A stretch of DNA of 64,000 nt from Acanthopleura granulata (taxonomy: Eukaryota; Mollusca; Polyplacophora; Chitonida; Chitonidae), in the NCBI GenBank assembly GCA_016165875.1, contig JABBOT010000009.1:12714370-12778369 (forward strand), in the 5' to 3' direction. The position numbers and the translations under genes are program-made. Shown piece by piece: positions 9,601 to 16,534 of this stretch (position 1 is its first letter; each line of letters begins with the position of its first letter). The notes under the pieces are model-generated. The model had not been told where the DNA came from. It saw only the letters and a program-made list of their open reading frames with translations, and did not search any database.

Positions 9601-12233
9601 GTTATGGACCATATTGATAATGTGCTTCACCAGTGCCATCACGCCTACTTTTCTCTGGCCGTAAAGCAGAAATTGAATGTCATATTACATTTTTACCACA
9701 CAGGCAAACATTACAGGAACATTATTCCTTCTCAAGAACATTATTCAGAGGTAAACATAAAAGGTGTCTGAAGTTTTATGTCATCACTGGTGAGCCACAT
9801 CATCAATATGGTCGGTAATACCCACCAAACAATCAAAACGTCTCACTGCATTTAATTTGGTGAAAATTATATATAAATTATAAAAAATTTAGTGAAGGTA
9901 TCTTCAGATACAGTTTTTAATGGTCTGTTCACTCACCATAACTTCATTTTTGAGTGGTCTTTAACTGGTGGAACCAGTTGATTACTTGTCAATAAAGTTC
10001 ATGCTAAACTAAATAATTGACCAGCAAGTATGCTTTGACTCTCTTCAACCATGCTGTGGATGCAATACTGCTAATGGTGCAGTCAACCCAATCGTGGATA
10101 GCAAGAGCTTTGAGTTTGGTCAAATGGGAGAATTTTTGACTGTTTTTGAGTGTATGTATGGATCACAAAGTTGTTGTATATTGCCTTATACTTGTGTCCA
10201 TGTTTACAGTATGTGAGGAAGGCATGCGACTCGAGATCCTGAGCAGAGGTTTTCCTCGCCACTTTCTCATTTTGGTAACCACATTGAGAAATATCAGGAA
10301 ATTTTTAGACAAATTTTGAAGAAATAAATTCCACAAGTTTTCAGGGAATAAATTTGTTTAAATTGAGTTTCTAAATAGAAATTGGTCAGAAAAACTCTTG
10401 CTGAGGCACATGAGGTGTCGATTCAATCCCAACCATGGACAGAGAATTTGTAAATTTTCCATCTCTCATGACAAAAGGCTCAGGGTTCTAGGGGCCATTT
10501 GTATAGTGTTTCCCAGTTAGTAATGATTTTCTGAAAAATGATGACATTATTAATGTTGTAAATGTTAGTAACTTTAATTTCACGGTGCATTGTGGCACCT
10601 AATACTTTGTAGAATGTACTGGTGTTACGGTCTCCAGTACATTTGTCATAATGATTTCTGTCTGCTATCGAATATTACATGTTCTTTTCTAATTCTAGGG
10701 AAGAATCTGACTGTCAACCAGTTACATCAGCAACAGAAGTTGAATCATTTCCGTCTGCTGCAACGTAACCTGCATCCGGGGAAGATGGGTATGTATGAGG
10801 GTGATCTCCCTTGATCTCAGTGTGAGTGTGTGTAGTTGTTGGAGGTTGAGCTTGCGTGAGCAAGAAGATAAGGTGTGGTTTATGTGAGAGTAGACAGGAC
10901 CAATAATAGCTTCAGGCGTGAAGTAGTAATACTGTGAAATAATGTCTTTTGCATTCTGTTCTGTTAAAACTAGTGGTAACTAATGAAAAATTCTCCAGTA
11001 CTGTTTTAAATAACAGTTCGAAAAATAAAAGAAATCAATTAAACCAATTAAACCATTCAAACTTTGAACTTTATTTTTTGAAATTGCATGTTTTCTGGAT
11101 GCAGCTGTGGGACTGAATTAATGTAAAAATAAGAGCTTTTAAGATCCAGCTGTTGAATATATACATTTTCATATTAAAATTTTGTAAATGCTGATGTTAA
11201 TTTAGCATTTTGTTGCTGGCCAGGTGTGACTCAGGTACAGCAGGTGACAGGGAAGGGCCAAGTTCCTTTGGGAGCTATACAGATCAACCGGCCTTTGTCC
11301 ATGACACTCCAGCAGTTCATGAAGCAACAACAACAGCAGAACCAGGGCACCACGATCCAGCAGATCATTACATCTGTAGCCCCCAGCACACAGACAACCC
11401 AGCCCACATTGATTGCCACGGTGAACCAAGCCCAGCCCATGGTGGCAAAAGTTTCTCTGGCGACGGCTCCAGCCACGACACAGATGCAGGCTATTACTCA
11501 GGCGTCATCGTTGACACTGGGGTCACAGGTGTCGGTGACGACTCAGCCGTCTGTGGCGACATTAAGTCTGACCGCAGCATCCCCGCAGAGCACGCCAACA
11601 GGCGTCGTGCAGTCTGTGAATGTGACATCCACGGGGTCCGCTACAGTGCAAATGCAGCCGTTACAGACAGTGTCAGTGGGACAGGCCAAATTGACGAACA
11701 TTGCACACGCTGTTCCTCAGGCACGTGTCACTCAGGTTGTCCATCAGCAGGTGCAACAAGGTCAGGTGGCGGGAATCGCTCGCACGCACACCATCGCGGC
11801 GCAGACGCCGCCCGTGGCTGCACAGCAAGTGGTGGTGTCAGCTGCCACAGACTCTCCTCAGATGCAGGCGCAGATCCAGAGGGCAACTGCGTCAGCACTG
11901 TTAGTGTCGCAGGCCCCTGCAGTGGCCACTCCGCAGGCCGCAGTTGCAACTGCGCCACACGCTGCAACGCTGGCGTCAGTGGGACAGCAAGCGCAACCAG
12001 CGCAGGTGGTGCAACAGCAAACAGTGCAAGCACAGACACTGGCACCGACTCAGCCGGTGCCATCACAAACACAAGCCATAGCTACACCAGGCACAGCTTC
12101 TCCCCAGGTTACGCAACATGTTGTAACACCAGTGACGCAACAAGCTGTTCAACAACAACAGCAACAACAGCAGCAGACTCCAGCAAAAACGCCACATTAT
12201 GCCATGAGATCTCGCAACACACAGAAACACTAG
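326..12233 (+). CDS. EP400: EP400/Domino-like chromatin remodeller, C-terminal part (10 exons, 5' part outside window)
   Basis: Exons 326-658, 1326-1457, 2865-3050, 4625-4856, 5224-5375, 6297-6443, 7105-7212, 9226-9394, 10699-10788 and 11224-12233 join in frame (2559 nt, 852 residues plus TAG). Every boundary seen is GT-AG and the phases fit throughout. The first exon carries the blocks DLPVVSSSY, LRFDSIK, ATKRTPTLRPTLVNP and QKNPKHAAVLAESGI, which I recognise from the region after the SANT-type domain of vertebrate EP400. The rest is rich in Gln, Ala, Thr and Val with poly-Gln runs, as in EP400 C-termini. EP400/Domino is the SWI/SNF-family ATPase of nuclear TIP60/NuA4-type complexes that exchanges H2A variants; that is family knowledge. 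The HSA and helicase domains must lie upstream of position 1. The gene converges on the metalloproteinase gene downstream. Family assignment is firm; exact use of exon 8 acceptors is less so. Confidence 0.95.
659..1325 (+). other. EP400-like intron 1 of window
   Basis: AT-rich intron of 667 bases between good splice sites. I see no repeat family or RNA gene in it. Confidence 0.8.
1326..1457 (+). CDS. EP400: EP400-like exon 2 (residues 112-155)
   Basis: Acceptor tatag at 1325 and donor gtaagt at 1458; phase 0 both sides. It encodes 44 residues that are almost entirely Gln, Ala, Thr and Val (AQTDQLAAQRTQQAQQ...). Low complexity makes homology weak on its own; the call rests on clean splice sites, frame and position. 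Confidence 0.82.
1458..2864 (+). other. EP400-like intron 2
   Basis: Intron of 1407 bases, AT-rich, no recognised repeat. Open frames at 1735-1920 and 2572-2760 (minus) lack codon bias or motifs and are judged chance. Confidence 0.78.
2865..3050 (+). CDS. EP400: EP400-like exon 3 (residues 156-217)
   Basis: The acceptor is ttaacag at 2864; a second AG three bases on (2867) would drop one Gln, a possible NAGNAG tandem acceptor. The donor is gtgagt at 3051. The motif NIVVNTAPGVSGTTFAAINKRM matches the spacing of a conserved block in vertebrate EP400 (a VIVNT...F..INKR pattern). Confidence 0.9.
3051..4624 (+). other. EP400-like intron 3
   Basis: Intron of 1574 bases. It carries a palindrome-centred dispersed repeat at about 4125-4340, also found inverted in intron 8. 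The rest shows nothing recognisable. Confidence 0.78.
4125..4340 (+). repeat. Palindrome-centred dispersed repeat, copy 1
   Basis: The block includes a near-perfect palindrome at about 4279-4301 (arms CTCATTGTGGT and ACCACAATGAG around one base). The preceding ~150 bases and following ~25 bases align, with gaps, to the reverse complement of about 10225-10410. Shared landmarks are tttagaaactca, caaaatttgtct and gaaagtggc after the palindrome. No protein is encoded; probably a nonautonomous element. Confidence 0.65.
4625..4856 (+). CDS. EP400: EP400-like exon 4 (residues 218-294, plus one base)
   Basis: Acceptor cccctag at 4624 (an alternative AG at 4627 would remove one Lys) and donor gtaaac at 4857. 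It reads KNLSPQTVSQAVRAQRT then a long Ala/Thr/Gln helix-forming stretch ending TSVTG. The exon leaves one base (phase 1), completed by the two leading bases of the next exon. Confidence 0.88.
5224..5375 (+). CDS. EP400: EP400-like exon 5 (poly-Gln run)
   Basis: Acceptor ccaatgtag at 5223, donor gtgagt at 5376. It encodes VTSVQQQLSQASKPLTQAQ, then SRLR followed by six Gln coded mainly by CAA repeats, then TILKPSALQPHQILTQKIPLN. The LxRLRQQQQ arrangement resembles the LLRQQQQ poly-Gln tract of vertebrate EP400. Confidence 0.9.
5376..6296 (+). other. EP400-like intron 5
   Basis: Intron of 921 bases holding a minus-strand SINE fragment near its start. From 5600 to 6296 nothing else is recognised. 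Confidence 0.78.
5418..5550 (-). mobile_element. SINE family A, 3' half only (minus orientation)
   Basis: Read on the plus strand it begins with a (TTTA) tail, then attggtgttttacgccgtac, tcaagaatatttcacttata, the cggcggccagcattatggtg block and cagagcccgg. It stops before the tRNA-like head. The same blocks occur at 15480, 23990, 25679, 30417, 32643 and 52251. A 5'-truncated copy is typical of LINE-mobilised SINEs. Confidence 0.85.
6297..6443 (+). CDS. EP400: EP400-like exon 6
   Basis: Acceptor gcacgcag at 6296 and donor gttagt at 6444, phase 0 both sides, 49 codons. The peptide begins EVRRQQLKQQQQQQIRQQL and ends KPVLTSQLVTAIGQ, a basic Gln-rich amphipathic stretch. The region was found by frame continuity between exons 5 and 7. 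Confidence 0.88.
6444..7104 (+). other. EP400-like intron 6
   Basis: AT-rich intron of 661 bases with an A-run near 6603. No repeat or coding signal recognised. Confidence 0.78.
7105..7212 (+). CDS. EP400: EP400-like exon 7
   Basis: Acceptor gatgacag at 7104, donor gtaaat at 7213, 36 codons. It encodes KTPVKPIQRLSEAEVQALIK then RQQAYNKQ, the kind of short basic LTPEHLxKxQ-like helix seen in the EP400 C-terminus. Phase 0 at both ends makes the next exon interchangeable in frame, relevant to the duplicated acceptors of intron 7. Confidence 0.9.
7940..8279 (+). mobile_element. SINE family B, full length with target-site duplication
   Basis: The head is tRNA-like, with a box A-like tagtggctagagcatcag and a box B-like gttcaagtcatg. 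A unique body follows (cctcgcttggcgctcggcac, gtatcagtataatggggtgg) and an AT-rich tail with ACAT repeats. It is flanked by ATTATATGACAGCC (7926-7939) and ATTATATACAGCC (8280-8292), a target-site duplication with one base lost. A truncated relative lies at 14562-15030. Confidence 0.87.
8484..9225 (+). repeat. Tandem array of four splice-acceptor units (A-D) before EP400-like exon 8
   Basis: Four units start with tgtaattacctccccttg and run through a TTTTCAG acceptor into exon-like sequence. Unit A (about 8484-8561) has its acceptor mutated to TTTTCCG. Unit B has an AG at 9040 and unit C at 9120; unit D is the real exon 8 acceptor at 9225. Exon-like starts read VLALVQPVG (B, stop after 10 codons), ILTLVQQVG (C, stop after 21 codons) and IIAPVQQVG (D, open). 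Unit C also duplicates its ggtgcagcaggtgg segment. The repeat unit therefore spans the intron end and the first ~30 bases of exon 8. Confidence 0.88.
8562..9008. mobile_element. MITE-like element with 21-bp terminal inverted repeats inside the acceptor array
   Basis: The ends are TGGCCACACACCACAATT at 8562 and its inverse ending at 9008, 20 of 21 positions matching. Flanks tcttcatc and tctcatc look like an imperfect 7-8 bp target duplication. Removing the element restores a unit matching its neighbours, so it landed after the array formed. At 447 bp with no open reading frame it is nonautonomous; the superfamily is not assigned. Confidence 0.72.
9226..9394 (+). CDS. EP400: EP400-like exon 8
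   Basis: The acceptor is ttgttttcag ending at 9225 and the donor is gtaaga at 9395. It encodes IIAPVQQVGQASSAQSPVAT through VNINVSMTGQKTATG and leaves one base. Its acceptor and first codons are repeated upstream at 8484-9199 in diverged copies; only this copy stays open, so it is taken as the functional exon. Confidence 0.88.
9460..9964. mobile_element. TTAA-flanked element with ~200-bp inverted repeats, copy 1
   Basis: It begins TTAAAGAGAAAGACCAC and ends gagtggtctTTAA. The two halves are reverse complements over about 200 bases: gaccattaaaaactgtatct, gtgggtgttatggaccatat and cttcaccag recur inverted at the far side. It is about 505 bp with no coding capacity. TTAA target sites are characteristic of piggyBac-type transposition, so a piggyBac-like MITE is a reasonable guess. 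A relative of the same length lies at 21747-22250. Confidence 0.82.
10225..10410 (-). repeat. Palindrome-centred dispersed repeat, copy 2 (inverted)
   Basis: Contains the imperfect palindrome around 10264-10296 (arms TTTCTCATTTTGGT and ACCACATTGAGAAA). On the minus strand it aligns with 4125-4340, including tttagaaactcaatttaaac and caaaatttgtctaaaa. Confidence 0.65.
10699..10788 (+). CDS. EP400: EP400-like exon 9
   Basis: Acceptor taattctag at 10698, donor gtatgt at 10789. Two bases complete the Gly split from exon 8, then KNLTVNQLHQQQKLNHFRLL and QRNLHPGKM follow, with one base left over. It resembles the short basic Gln/His/Leu helix of the family (compare MQQLLKLKQQ in vertebrates). Confidence 0.88.
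10789..11223 (+). other. EP400-like intron 9
   Basis: AT-rich intron of 435 bases; nothing recognised beyond the splice sites. Confidence 0.78.
11224..12233 (+). CDS. EP400: EP400-like exon 10, last coding exon with stop
   Basis: Acceptor tgctggccag at 11223; two bases complete a split Gly, then VTQVQQVTGKGQVPLGAIQI opens 335 residues ending in TAG at 12231-12233. The body is a Gln/Thr/Val/Ala-rich tail with LTNIAHAVPQARVTQVV and a run of eight Gln before the basic C-terminus TPAKTPHYAMRSRNTQKH. The end of vertebrate EP400 is similarly basic (LKTPTKPP). Confidence 0.93.
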
Positions 12234-14561
12234 CTCAGCTACTCTCGTAAGACTCACAGTTGACATGGAAACCAGCCGCATATGAAATACCCTAGGTATT
12301 CAGACTAGCTACCTACTGCATATATCCCATGTATCTCCCAGGGTTTATACATGTTGATATGTACTTGTATTTGGGGAAGGGAGGAGGGGGGACCACGCTC
12401 TTCCGAAATCTGAACATGTGAGTAGATAATATATGTATTATGGAGTGATGATGTAGATGAAGGAATTTTAAAAGTTGAAATCATAGAGGGTCTTGCATAT
12501 TTTCTGCCTTGTTGTATCCAGTAATAATTCAGATTTGCATAAAAGATTTGGTGATGATTGTATATTATGTTGTGTGTGAGAGGTCCTGTGCACCCTTCAT
12601 TTAAACTTGTGAAAAATTGTACCAACTTAGTCAAAGTGTATACACTTTTTTGTCTTCAAAGTTCTAGAGGGTTATCACCCCGATGTGGCTACAAGATTGC
12701 CAAACCGGCGCTAAACTATAATCATTCATTCATGGATGATTTAAGAGAAAACAAACTCGAGTTTTTATCGCACATGAAAAGGACATTTTAGTGGATGAAA
12801 ATCCCTGTTTAATGAGGAACCTGTCCAGCCAAAGATAATTCAGCTCAAGGCTGTGTAGTCTGTTGTTCATTTCTGCAGTTAATATGGCGTTTTGTGGGCA
12901 AATTGATAACACATTACTCGTGCAGTGCAAGGGAGCAGTACTCAAGTTGGTATGGGACTGAATAACGTGGGAAAAGGTATCCAATTATTATATGAAATGT
13001 TGAATTTGAGGGTTTTGTGACAGCGGGCCTTGTTTCAACAAAATATGATTAAACTGTAATTGAGTTTTGAGTTGTTTCTCCTACATCAGGGTACACACCT
13101 TCAACATCTCCTGTGTCTGTGTATGAATATCCATATATTGCACTGAGGAAACAAGATTGCTCAGGCCCTATAATCACAAAGTTGTCTCCGATGTAAGTCA
13201 GTCATTGTCTTAACCAGTTGTCTCTTTCCAGAATTCAGGTCTGAACTTCAAGGCCAATTTTTGATGTAGTGACTAGTAATGAAAGCTTAAAAAAAGGCTT
13301 CCTTCAAGAAGCTACACTGTTAGTGTAGTAACTGGTTTTGAAGTGATTTCCTGCACTGATAAATCGAGACCCTAAGCCTTGAGTCCTAATCTCATTCGAG
13401 CCAGTATTTCCGCTTGTCTCGATATATAAGTGTTGGAAATCACATCTGTTCCACGAATTCCCTGACGATGATTGGGAATTGGGTTTGAAGTGAATACTAA
13501 GTTTGACTTGAATCTAAGAGCTCTTCATGTTACTTTGGTTAGTAGATCAGTTTTAGTGGATTTCAGCTGTCCTTTTGGATGCGTAGTACATGTATCTGTG
13601 ACTTCGAAACTTCAGGACAAGTAGTGGTATTTGAAAAAAGCACTAATCTAATCCCCAGTCTTGGGTTTTGCCTGTTCCTTTCATGTTGAAAGCGTCAGTC
13701 CTTTGTACAATGTGATTTGTTTCAGAGGTCAAACTGAAAAGCTACATTACAAGTTCTGTGAATCTTGAACCTTTTCTGCCGTTGAAGCAGTTTTTAAATG
13801 ATACAGGATTTATATAGTTATTATAAAGCTGAAGTCAAACTGCTTGCTTAGTGTCACCACAGCCATAAGATTCATAAAACCATGAGATATTGTTTCTGTA
13901 GACCGTACAGTTCAAGAAAATATTCAAATATTGCTTTCAGGCTGAAGAGGTAGGAAAGTGTGAGAAAGGATGAGCTGAGTTGAAATGCGAAGTAGTGAAT
14001 GTAGATTCCGATTTAAGAGCATAACGATGGCAAGGCTATGACGGGAACCCTAGCATGAATTTTGATCAGTTTTTATATGGATCAGATTTTTGTCAGCCTT
14101 CAGATTTTTCAATCAGTTTTTCAGTTTCATTGGTTCCCCACTTGGGCTCAGTTTGCAGTTTGAAACAGTTTATTATGTGAAATTTATAATCCTTGTAATA
14201 TAATCTTGCGCAAGATAACAGTTATTATATTTATAAATACATGTAACTCAGCGTTGAATAACTCATGGAAGTGGGCAGTTGTAAAATATTTTTTCATATT
14301 TTGCTTTTTTAGGGGCAAAGTGTAAGGTAAGCATAGATCATTCCATGGAGTGTGATTTGTTTTGTCTTGTAAATTTCAAAGTACGAGTAAAGATTTATTT
14401 TCTAAAATTTACATATTCTCTCTGGTGGCCTTTTTTTTTATTTTAAGTTTGATTAACAGTTGTTCTTGTTTAAGTGTAAATTGCGTTCATTTGCTACCAT
14501 GTATGAAAGTGGTGAACCTGTGCAATGTCACAACACTGGACATGTCATAGTTTAGGATATC
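12234..14561 (+). other. EP400-like 3' UTR and convergent intergenic sequence
   Basis: The start must be 3' UTR of the EP400-like gene, but I see no AATAAA on the plus strand before the SINE tail near 14977. An ATTAAA near 13048 is the nearest variant poly(A) signal. There is no coding signal; the stretch is AT-rich without tandem repeats. Confidence 0.55.
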
Positions 14562-15030
14562 GGTAATTGGCGCTCAGAACATAGAGGTCAGAGCCAGGAA
14601 ACAGGGACCAATTCTACAAAAGCTTCTTCTGGCTGTAGACAAAAATTTAAAACCTGGTCGCAAAGCTTAGTATTTGCCATTAGAAAAGTTCAGTCACTTT
14701 TGTCCAAAGGTAACATTTATAAGACAGAAAAATTTTAACATCTTCGCACCCCAAAATTAGTTCTAAAATTGTATTTCAAATTTTCACTTGTCAGAAATGG
14801 CTTTGTTGAATCAGCCCATAGACTGACCGCATGATGTGGTAGGGTATCACGTCTTGTGTCATCGGCATGGTGTTCCGGTGGCGGTAGCACTTTGGCAGTA
14901 TTGACTCACACCGTCAGAGGGAAACGCAGTACATACACATTCGAAGGACTACTCCTCATCATATGACTGAAAAAATGGCTAAATAAATACGACGTAAAAA
15001 CCTAGGAATTCATACATATATACATATCAT
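14562..15030 (+). mobile_element. SINE family B copy, 5'-truncated and interrupted by a small inverted-repeat element
   Basis: Left part: attggcgctcagaacat then agccaggaaacagg, matching the family B body at about 8036-8070. The match resumes at about 14820 (gatgtggtagggtatcacg, gcatggtgttccggtggcgg, ggactactcctcatcatatg) to the tail with AATAAATA and ACATATA repeats. The ~215 bases between are absent from the full copy at 7940. Confidence 0.75.
14604..14818. mobile_element. Short inverted-repeat element nested in SINE B
   Basis: Its ends are imperfect inverted repeats: gggaccaattctacaaaagc on the left and gctttgttgaatcagccc on the right. It interrupts SINE B and has no open reading frame. 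The exact borders are uncertain by a few bases. Confidence 0.55.
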
Positions 15031-15480
15031 GATTATATCTCGATGTCCCCTCTGTAACCTCTTCATTCCAAGCAATCAGGTTTGCCCGCCTATAAACCTG
15101 ACGGCCGTCTTACTAGTCTTATAATTCTTGTGCACAGTGTTAAAAACCAACCAGTGAATCGATCAGTCAATCAATCTTCATGGCTATCTGCCGAGTACTG
15201 TCTCTGTTAATGCCACTTGAGAGATTCAAAATACTGATCTGTGTAGCTGGCTTCACACATAGGAATGTAAATATTGCATTGGCTGCCATGGTCTTCCGGG
15301 TTACATTATATGGATTTGATATCCTACACACCTACGTTCACGGAAAGATCAGTCAGAATTGTTACTTGGGAACAGAATTGTCTAGATTTCCCTACATCCA
15401 GTATTGCTGGAAGCCTTGCGGATATAAAATGCCACAAAGGTGGTCTTCCATGAAGTTCATCAGGATCACTGACCTTCCAC
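15031..15480. other. Intergenic stretch with an unassigned ORF
   Basis: An open frame from 15180 runs into the following SINE (15180-15620). Because its last third is SINE sequence and no motif is seen, I do not call it a gene. Confidence 0.5.
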
Positions 15481-15670
15481 TATCAAGCCCAGCACAGTCC
15501 AGCTTCCTCTCCGATCGTAGGTGGGAAGGTCCGCCAGAGACCTACGGATTGTCGACTCGGGGATTTCCCGCAAGCTCTGCCCGATTTCCTCCCACCGTAA
15601 TGGTGGCCGCCGTCGTATAACTGAAGAATTCTTGAGTACAGTGTAGAACACCAATCAAATAAATACGTCC
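15481..15670 (+). mobile_element. SINE family A, 5'-truncated
   Basis: It starts at about tatcaagcccagcacagtcc within the box B region and runs through tcctctccgatcgtaggtgg, cctcccaccgtaatggtggc, cgccgtcgtataactgaaga and attcttgagtacagtgtaga to an AATAAATA tail. A further degenerate SINE-tail-like fragment sits at about 15795-15840. Confidence 0.83.
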
Positions 15671-16434
15671 TACAAATAAAGAGCATGGCATACACTCTGA
15701 ACTAGTTCTGAATGTAATGATGCGTACGTCACATGAGAGAAAGTTTACAACTGGAATTTCGGTTTCTTCCATGCACGATTGAAAACCCCAAATCGTAAAA
15801 AGTGAAATATTCTCGAGTACTGCGTTCGATATTAAAATCAATTCCATGGAGTTAGTATGGAAAGAAAATAAACAAAGCGGTCACGGTCGACAAATGTCAC
15901 TGTAGTTATTATGCGAGTAAAATAATTAGCCAATATGTTCAAACTTGCTGCCTGTAGGTAGACTTTTTCTGAAATATGTGTGGTTTGTACTGTTGTAGAC
16001 GGTTCATTTCTTTAAATTTAGGCTATTTTCTGCATTGTTCTGTTTCAGGCAAGTGAAATTTTGTCTCTATTCAGGAAAGGCAAGAAAGCGCCAAAATGTG
16101 AATGTTGAGTGAAATAAAAACAAACGCATGGAAGAACATTGTTACACCCTTTATTTTTTGTAACATTTTGAAGTGAAAGTATAATCAGGAATTGTAGTAG
16201 ACTTGCTTTGAGACAAAAGACCTATAATATAGACCTAAATACGCATGGTATTAGCTAAAACGCAAACCATGCTTGCAGGCATGCTGTTTTCACAGATAGA
16301 TTACACAAATTTTGTGAATTCGAATATATTCCCTACCTGCAAAGACCTATCTACTTTCTTAAATTTCTTGACCTAAATAAGATACTTATCTTTCTTAAAA
16401 TGGGATCAAAGTCGCTTTGTTTTGTACAGCTCCA
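15671..16434 (-). other. Metalloproteinase 3' UTR and convergent spacer
   Basis: On the minus strand this is sequence downstream of the metalloproteinase stop codon, with its poly(A) signal at 16150-16155. The remainder up to the SINE shows no coding signal. Confidence 0.6.
16150..16155 (-). terminator. Poly(A) signal AATAAA of the metalloproteinase gene
   Basis: AATAAA on the minus strand 280 bases past the stop codon, followed downstream on that strand by GT/T-rich sequence (tgttcttcc, tttgtttttat) as expected for a cleavage site. It is the first such signal after the stop. Confidence 0.65.
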
Positions 16435-16534
16435 TTATTTGGGAGTGCGCGAGCCACATCCGAGCCAGGCGCTGGCTTTCGGTTTGGGATATCCCGCCAC
16501 CTTGCGCCGATAGTAGTCATCAAACTTGAAATAG
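16435..16534 (-). CDS. MMP exon 11: hemopexin blade 4 end and stop
   Basis: Acceptor tcttattgcag. It encodes [20 protein letters not shown] then [12 protein letters not shown] and TAA. WLGC carries the closing disulfide Cys of the hemopexin domain. The short hydrophilic tail argues against a membrane anchor. Confidence 0.94.

Larger units (their letters stand above)
9395..10698 (+). other. EP400-like intron 8
   Basis: Intron of 1304 bases with a TTAA-flanked long inverted-repeat element (9460-9964) and a reversed copy of the palindrome-centred repeat (10225-10410). Confidence 0.8.

Noticed and set aside
11210..12250. A 346-codon open frame overlapping the last EP400-like exon in another phase
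   Set aside because: It arises from CAG/ACA/GCA-rich codons of the Gln-rich tail, which stay open when shifted; the Thr/Ser/Cys/Gly/His composition has no motif and the in-frame EP400 reading with splice phase is decisive.
15180..15620. 146-codon open frame in the convergent spacer
   Set aside because: Its last third is SINE A sequence and the rest has no motif.
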